A program made the translations under genes and the position numbers. From Rhodobacteraceae bacterium HLUCCA09 (GTDB lineage Bacteria; Pseudomonadota; Alphaproteobacteria; Rhodobacterales; Rhodobacteraceae), in assembly GCA_001314685.1 (NCBI GenBank), contig LJNT01000207.1, forward strand, positions 1 to 40,383: a stretch of DNA of 40,383 bases. Direction: 5' to 3'. Position 1 is the stretch's first letter. Each line of letters starts with the position of its first letter. Shown in pieces: positions 37,067 to 40,383 of this stretch. Under the pieces are notes generated by a model that was not told the origin of the DNA, ran no database searches, and was given only the letters and a program-made list of their open reading frames with translations.

Positions 37067-37124
37067 TCGCCCCGCAAGCGGGGCGATGCGCCTCCGGCGG
37101 GGATATTTGGAGCAAGAAGAAGGA
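37067..37124 (+). repeat. dispersed 3'-UTR element, copy C (with hairpin)
   Basis: TCGCCCCGC/GCGGGGCGA (37067-37086) forms a 9-bp stem, followed by GCCTCCGGCGGGGATATTT, GGAGC and AAGAAGAAGG (to about 37124). It begins 61 bp past the clpS stop and has the same orientation as clpS. Confidence 0.78.
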
Positions 37125-37165
37125 ATTGGCGCGGCGCGGATCGGCAAGGGCGCGCGCAGCGCCGG

Positions 37166-38167
37166 CTATTCCGCCGGGACGGAGGCGCGCCGGGCGCGGG
37201 CGCGCTTCGGAAAGGGCACGAGGCGGCCTTGCTCCTCGTCCCAAAGCTTGAGGCGGAAGGAGCGCAGCGCCTCGGGCCAGCCGATGGTGCGGATATCCAT
37301 CTCGTCGCGCAGGGCGCGGTGGCAGCGCCGCAGGTTGTAGAGGGGGATGCGCGGGTTGAAGTGGTGGATGTCGTGGTAGGCGATGTTGCCGGTGCCGAGA
37401 TCCCACCACCAGCCGAGGTCGAGCGCGGACGACCCCTGCAGAGTGGCGCGGGCGTAGTCGAGGTCGGGCTTGCGGTCCCAGTAGGTGTCTTCGAAATTGT
37501 GCTGCAGGTAGACGAGAAAGACGCCGATGCAGCCCGAGATCAGCACCGTCAGGCCATAGACGCCGAGGCCCGTCCAGCCGTAGCCCGCGAAGATCAGCGC
37601 CAGCCAGACGAGCACGGCGAGGTCGTGGGCGAGGATGCCGGGCACGCCCACACGCCGGGCGTTCTTCGGCCAGCGGTAGCGGATCGCGAAGGTCCAGAAC
37701 CCCCCGAAGGGGATCATGAGGACGGGGTTGCGGTAGAGACGGTAGGCGAGACGCTGCCAGACGCCGGCCCGCTCCCATTCGCGCAGGGTCATCGTGTAGA
37801 TCTCGGTCGAGTCGCGCTCGTCGAGGTTGCCGATATGGGCGTGGTGGCGATTGTGGTTGTACTGCATCGCCTTGTAGGGCGTCAGCGTGAAGGTCGAGGC
37901 CAGGTAGCCTGCGAGGTCGTTCTGCCGCCGGGTGCGGAAATGCGACCAGTGACCGAGATCGTGCTGGATCACGTAGAGCCGCACCGCCGCGAAGGAGTTG
38001 ACCACGAGCAGCGGCAGCAGGATGGGCCATGCCCACGCGGCCTCGAGCGCCAGCCCGAGCGTCGCGAGATAGACCGCCAGAGTGCCGAAGAAACTGACCG
38101 ATGCGGCCACGTTGCTCCGCTCCATGTAGCGGCTGGTGAACTGCTTGATCGCCTGAGCCTCGGACAT
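37166..38167 (-). CDS. Fatty acid desaturase (membrane di-iron)
   Basis: 333 residues. The three histidine boxes are HDLGH (69-73), HNRHH (105-109) and HDIHH (265-269), with hydrophobic helices around them, the layout of acyl-lipid desaturases (delta-9/delta-12-like). The exact regiospecificity cannot be read. It would introduce a double bond into membrane acyl chains. The ATG at 38167 follows GGGAGGGGGCG. It is convergent with clpS. Confidence 0.92.
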   Translation of the reverse strand: MSEAQAIKQFTSRYMERSNVAASVSFFGTLAVYLATLGLALEAAWAWPILLPLLVVNSFAAVRLYVIQHDLGHWSHFRTRRQNDLAGYLASTFTLTPYKAMQYNHNRHHAHIGNLDERDSTEIYTMTLREWERAGVWQRLAYRLYRNPVLMIPFGGFWTFAIRYRWPKNARRVGVPGILAHDLAVLVWLALIFAGYGWTGLGVYGLTVLISGCIGVFLVYLQHNFEDTYWDRKPDLDYARATLQGSSALDLGWWWDLGTGNIAYHDIHHFNPRIPLYNLRRCHRALRDEMDIRTIGWPEALRSFRLKLWDEEQGRLVPFPKRARARRASVPAE

Positions 38168-38275
38168 CGCCCCCTCCCGATACGCCAGACCCGATTCGCC
38201 GGCCGCCGCCCGGCCCCATAGCAATAGGGTAAAGAAACGGCCACGCTCAACAAATCGGTGACCGTCTCGGCGGGT

Positions 38276-38932
38276 TCAAGCCGCAGTGCGCAGGCTGTGG
38301 CGGCGATAGACCTCGATCATCCAGCCGAGCATCAGACCGTTGAGAATATGCCACAGGAAATGGGTGCCCACGGGCACCGCCGCGCATACCATCTCGTCGA
38401 CCGAGCGGAAGACGAGCGAAACCGCGAGGATCAGGGCCCCGATGGCCAGGCCGCGGGCCGTGGCGGGGTGGCGCCGCCAGAGCGCGGCGGCGTAGGCGGC
38501 GATCAGCAGCGGCACGGGCCAGTAGGCGGCCGATACCTCGAAGAAGGGCAGTGCGCCGAAGGCGGGCGCCGTCACGGCCGCGTAGGGCAGGAAGGCGGCT
38601 GTGGCGAGGCCCGCCTTGCCCGGCGAGAGATCCCAGTAATGGCGGTTGGCCGCGTAGACGTAGGTGAGGATGAACAGCACGATCGGCACCACGTCGGCCA
38701 TCGCCGCCCAGGCGGTGGCGTGGGTGTGGAACAGGTAGCTGCCCACCCCGATGGCGAATAGGATGACGCAGAGAGCCTCGGCCAGCGGCAGGCCAAGCCC
38801 CGAGACGCGGCGCCACATCCAGAGCGCTGCGATCAGGAAGGCCACGTTGGTGACGGCATTGACCGGCTCCGACCAGTAGGTGAAGTCGGTCCGCTCGCAA
38901 TAGCCATCGAACTGGCGTGCCCACCCTTCCAT
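38276..38932 (-). CDS. Ceramidase-family (CREST) integral membrane protein
   Basis: 218 residues, seven hydrophobic helices. YCERTDFTYWSEPVNAVTNVAF at the N-terminus and GVGSYLFHTHAT with Asp80, plus the C-terminal THFLWH, are the conserved zinc-site features of the alkaline ceramidase family (His69/71, Asp80, His191, His195). In eukaryotes these cleave ceramides. In bacteria the substrate is not known and could be another amide lipid. It is divergent from the UPF0173 gene and downstream-adjacent to the desaturase on the same strand. Confidence 0.85.
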   Translation of the reverse strand: MEGWARQFDGYCERTDFTYWSEPVNAVTNVAFLIAALWMWRRVSGLGLPLAEALCVILFAIGVGSYLFHTHATAWAAMADVVPIVLFILTYVYAANRHYWDLSPGKAGLATAAFLPYAAVTAPAFGALPFFEVSAAYWPVPLLIAAYAAALWRRHPATARGLAIGALILAVSLVFRSVDEMVCAAVPVGTHFLWHILNGLMLGWMIEVYRRHSLRTAA

Positions 38933-38988
38933 TCGCCCCTCCGCGCGTTACGCTCGGGCGAGAGTTAGCGGCGCAGAGGGAGGCTGCA

Positions 38989-39681
38989 ATGAAGATCACG
39001 TGGCTCGGCCATTCGGGCTTTCGCATCGAGATCGGCGACCAGGTGCTGCTGGTCGATCCGTGGCTGGCGGGCAACCCCGTCTTTCCCGGGGAAAGGCGGG
39101 GCGAGGCCATCGCGGGCGCCACGCATATCTTGGTCAGCCACGGTCATTTCGATCACGCAACCGATGCTGCGGCCGTGTCGAAGGAAACCGGCGCGCCGAT
39201 CGTCGCCATTGCCGAACTTGCGGGCTGGCTCGAGTCGGCCGAGGGCGTGCCGGTCGTCGGGTTCAACAAGGGCGGCACCGTGAGCCTGGGCGACGTGTCG
39301 GTGACGATGGTGAATGCAGTGCACTCCTCGTCGGTCGGCAGCGATAACGGGCCGATGTATGCGGGCGCCGAGGCGGGCTTCATGATCGCCCATGCCGGCC
39401 GCACGATCTATTTCTCCGGCGATACCGACGTGACCGCCGACATGGGCGTGATGCAGGCTCTGCACGCGCCCGAGATCGGCATTCTCTGCTGCGGCGGGCA
39501 TTTCACGATGGACATGCGCCGCGCCGCCTACGCCGCCCGCACCTTCTTCGACTTCAAGACGGTGATCCCCTGTCATTACAAGACCTTTCCGCTGCTCGCC
39601 CAGTCTGCCCAGCCGCTGGCCGACGCCCTGCCCGGGGTCGACGTGAAGCAGCCCGACGTGATGGAGACGATGGAGCTGTAG
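38989..39681 (+). CDS. UPF0173 metal-dependent hydrolase (beta-lactamase fold)
   Basis: 230 residues, normal for the family. The metallo-beta-lactamase signature is HGHFDH (51-56), with ITWLGHSGFRIEI at the N-terminus and FSGDTDVT and HFTMDMRRAAYAAR downstream. Members are UlaG-like hydrolases with two metal ions; substrate unknown. The ATG at 38989 follows GAGGGAGGCTGCA; the frame is open upstream. A perfect palindrome begins three bases past the stop. Confidence 0.92.
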   Translation: MKITWLGHSGFRIEIGDQVLLVDPWLAGNPVFPGERRGEAIAGATHILVSHGHFDHATDAAAVSKETGAPIVAIAELAGWLESAEGVPVVGFNKGGTVSLGDVSVTMVNAVHSSSVGSDNGPMYAGAEAGFMIAHAGRTIYFSGDTDVTADMGVMQALHAPEIGILCCGGHFTMDMRRAAYAARTFFDFKTVIPCHYKTFPLLAQSAQPLADALPGVDVKQPDVMETMEL

Positions 39682-39683
39682 CG

Positions 39684-39709
39684 CCCGAATTTTCGTACGA
39701 AAATTCGGG
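39684..39709. repeat. perfect 26-bp palindrome
   Basis: CCCGAATTTTCGT followed by its exact complement. It begins two bases past the UPF0173 stop. As RNA it is an 11-bp stem with a GUAC loop. No T tract follows. Shares GAATTTTCG...CGAAAATTC with the next repeat. Confidence 0.85.
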
Positions 39710-39752
39710 TCGCACAGCGCCATCCGCCGGCACGACAACGGGCGCGACAGGG

Positions 39753-39775
39753 CGGAATTTTCGTCGAAAATTCCG
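39753..39775. repeat. 23-bp palindrome, related to the preceding one
   Basis: CGGAATTTTCG, one T, CGAAAATTCCG. It lies 38 bp past the end of the convergent OmpA-family gene. Same AATTTTCG/CGAAAATT core as the copy 44 bp away. Confidence 0.85.
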
Positions 39776-39812
39776 AGGGTGGGCCGGCACTTCGTCCGGC
39801 GAAACGGCCCAC

Positions 39813-40383
39813 CTAGCGCTCGGTCAGCTTCAGCTCGATGCGACGGTTCTGGGCCAGGGCGTCGGGCTCGTCGCCCAGAGCGATCGGCTGGTACTCGCCG
39901 AAGCCGTTGGCGGCGAGGCGGAAAGGCGGAAAGCCCAGCTCGTCGACCATGTAGCGCACGACCGACAGGGCTCGCGCCTGGCTGAGCTCCCAGTTGTCCT
40001 CGAAGGCGGATCCCCCGCCCAGCGGCGTGTCGTCGGTATGCCCGTCGACCCGGATGATCCAGTCGAGCTCGTCGGGGATCTCGGCCGAGATTTCGCCCAG
40101 CACCCGCGCCACGCGCGCGATCTGCGTGCGCCCACCCTCCGACAGTGTGGCCGACCCCGGAGCGAACAGCACCTCCGAGGCGAAGATGAAGCGGTCGCCC
40201 TCGATCCGCACGTCTTCGCGCCCTCCGAGGATGCGACGCAGCGCGCCGAAGAACTCCGAGCGGTAGCTCTCGAGCTCGCGCTTCTCCTGCTCCAGCCGCC
40301 GCGCCTCCGCCTCGAGCCGGGCGGCGCGTTCGGCCTCGAGCTCGGCGCGCGCCCGCTGCTCCTGGGAGACTTGCGCGAGCGCC
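39813..40383 (-). CDS. OmpA-family peptidoglycan-binding protein (5' part outside window)
   Basis: At least 189 residues before the stop; the gene continues past the right edge. The visible N-terminal part is a Glu/Arg/Ala-rich coiled coil (RLEAEARRLEQEKRELESYR). The C-terminal OmpA domain has VDGHTDDTPLGG, LSQARALSVVRYM and NRRIELKL, which bind peptidoglycan. The coiled coil plus OmpA arrangement is typical of MotB-like or cell-envelope linker proteins of Rhodobacteraceae. A GTG inside (40211) should not be taken as the start, since the frame remains open and homologous to the edge. Confidence 0.88.
   Translation of the reverse strand, partial: ALAQVSQEQRARAELEAERAARLEAEARRLEQEKRELESYRSEFFGALRRILGGREDVRIEGDRFIFASEVLFAPGSATLSEGGRTQIARVARVLGEISAEIPDELDWIIRVDGHTDDTPLGGGSAFEDNWELSQARALSVVRYMVDELGFPPFRLAANGFGEYQPIALGDEPDALAQNRRIELKLTER

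Overview
The window is very GC-rich chromosomal DNA from an alphaproteobacterium, most probably a member of Rhodobacteraceae. The basis is gene content and order (rpsT, dnaA, dnaN, recF, gyrB; mutM, ubiE, ubiB), a VPLPA-CTERM-type exosortase fused to an EpsI domain, a small protein resembling the spike base of the Rhodobacter gene transfer agent, and the heavy use of GTG starts and ATGA/GTGA gene overlaps. Nearly all of the window is coding. No tRNA, rRNA or CRISPR array was seen.

Region 1 (1-10.2 kb) is a replication block read on the minus strand. From its upstream end it runs rpsT, dnaA, dnaN, recF, two small VOC proteins, a LysE exporter and gyrB. gyrB has its own clear promoter. A truncated, frameshifted IS481-type transposase remnant lies against the 3' end of gyrB at the window edge. 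An enoyl-CoA hydratase follows.

Region 2 (10.2-13.6 kb) holds mutM, divergent from the ubiquinone genes ubiE and ubiB.

Region 3 (13.6-26.0 kb) is an accessory envelope-polysaccharide locus. It encodes a Wzx-like flippase, an NRPS-like protein with condensation, carrier and thioesterase domains but no adenylation domain, exosortase XrtD, a GT2 and a GT4 glycosyltransferase, a WecG/TagA/CpsF glycosyltransferase and a Wzy/ligase-like membrane protein. Three small phage- or GTA-like structural genes are interleaved with these: a spike base protein, a 77-aa protein and a 157-aa protein with an Ig-like end. The simplest reading is a module that builds, exports and decorates a surface glycan and also processes surface proteins. 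The join between the adenylation-less NRPS-like protein and the glycan machinery, and the presence of virion-spike-like genes without other phage genes, are the least explained parts of the window.

Region 4 (26-40.4 kb) is mostly housekeeping: an SLC13 permease with RCK domains, an HtrA-like protease, a Bax-inhibitor-1 family protein behind a heat-shock-like promoter, a GNAT acetyltransferase, rpmG, a TerB/DUF533 protein, the RNase P RNA gene, an AmpD-like amidase, two lipoproteins, gatC-gatA, clpS, a fatty acid desaturase, a ceramidase-family membrane protein, a UPF0173 hydrolase, and an OmpA-family envelope protein cut by the right edge.

Two kinds of non-coding repeat stand out. One is an element seen three times just downstream of stop codons (dnaN, an excalibur lipoprotein, clpS): a GC hairpin, then CCTCCGGCGGGGATATTT, then an AAGAAGAAGG tract. 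The other is a pair of related AT-rich palindromes between the convergent genes at 39.7 kb.
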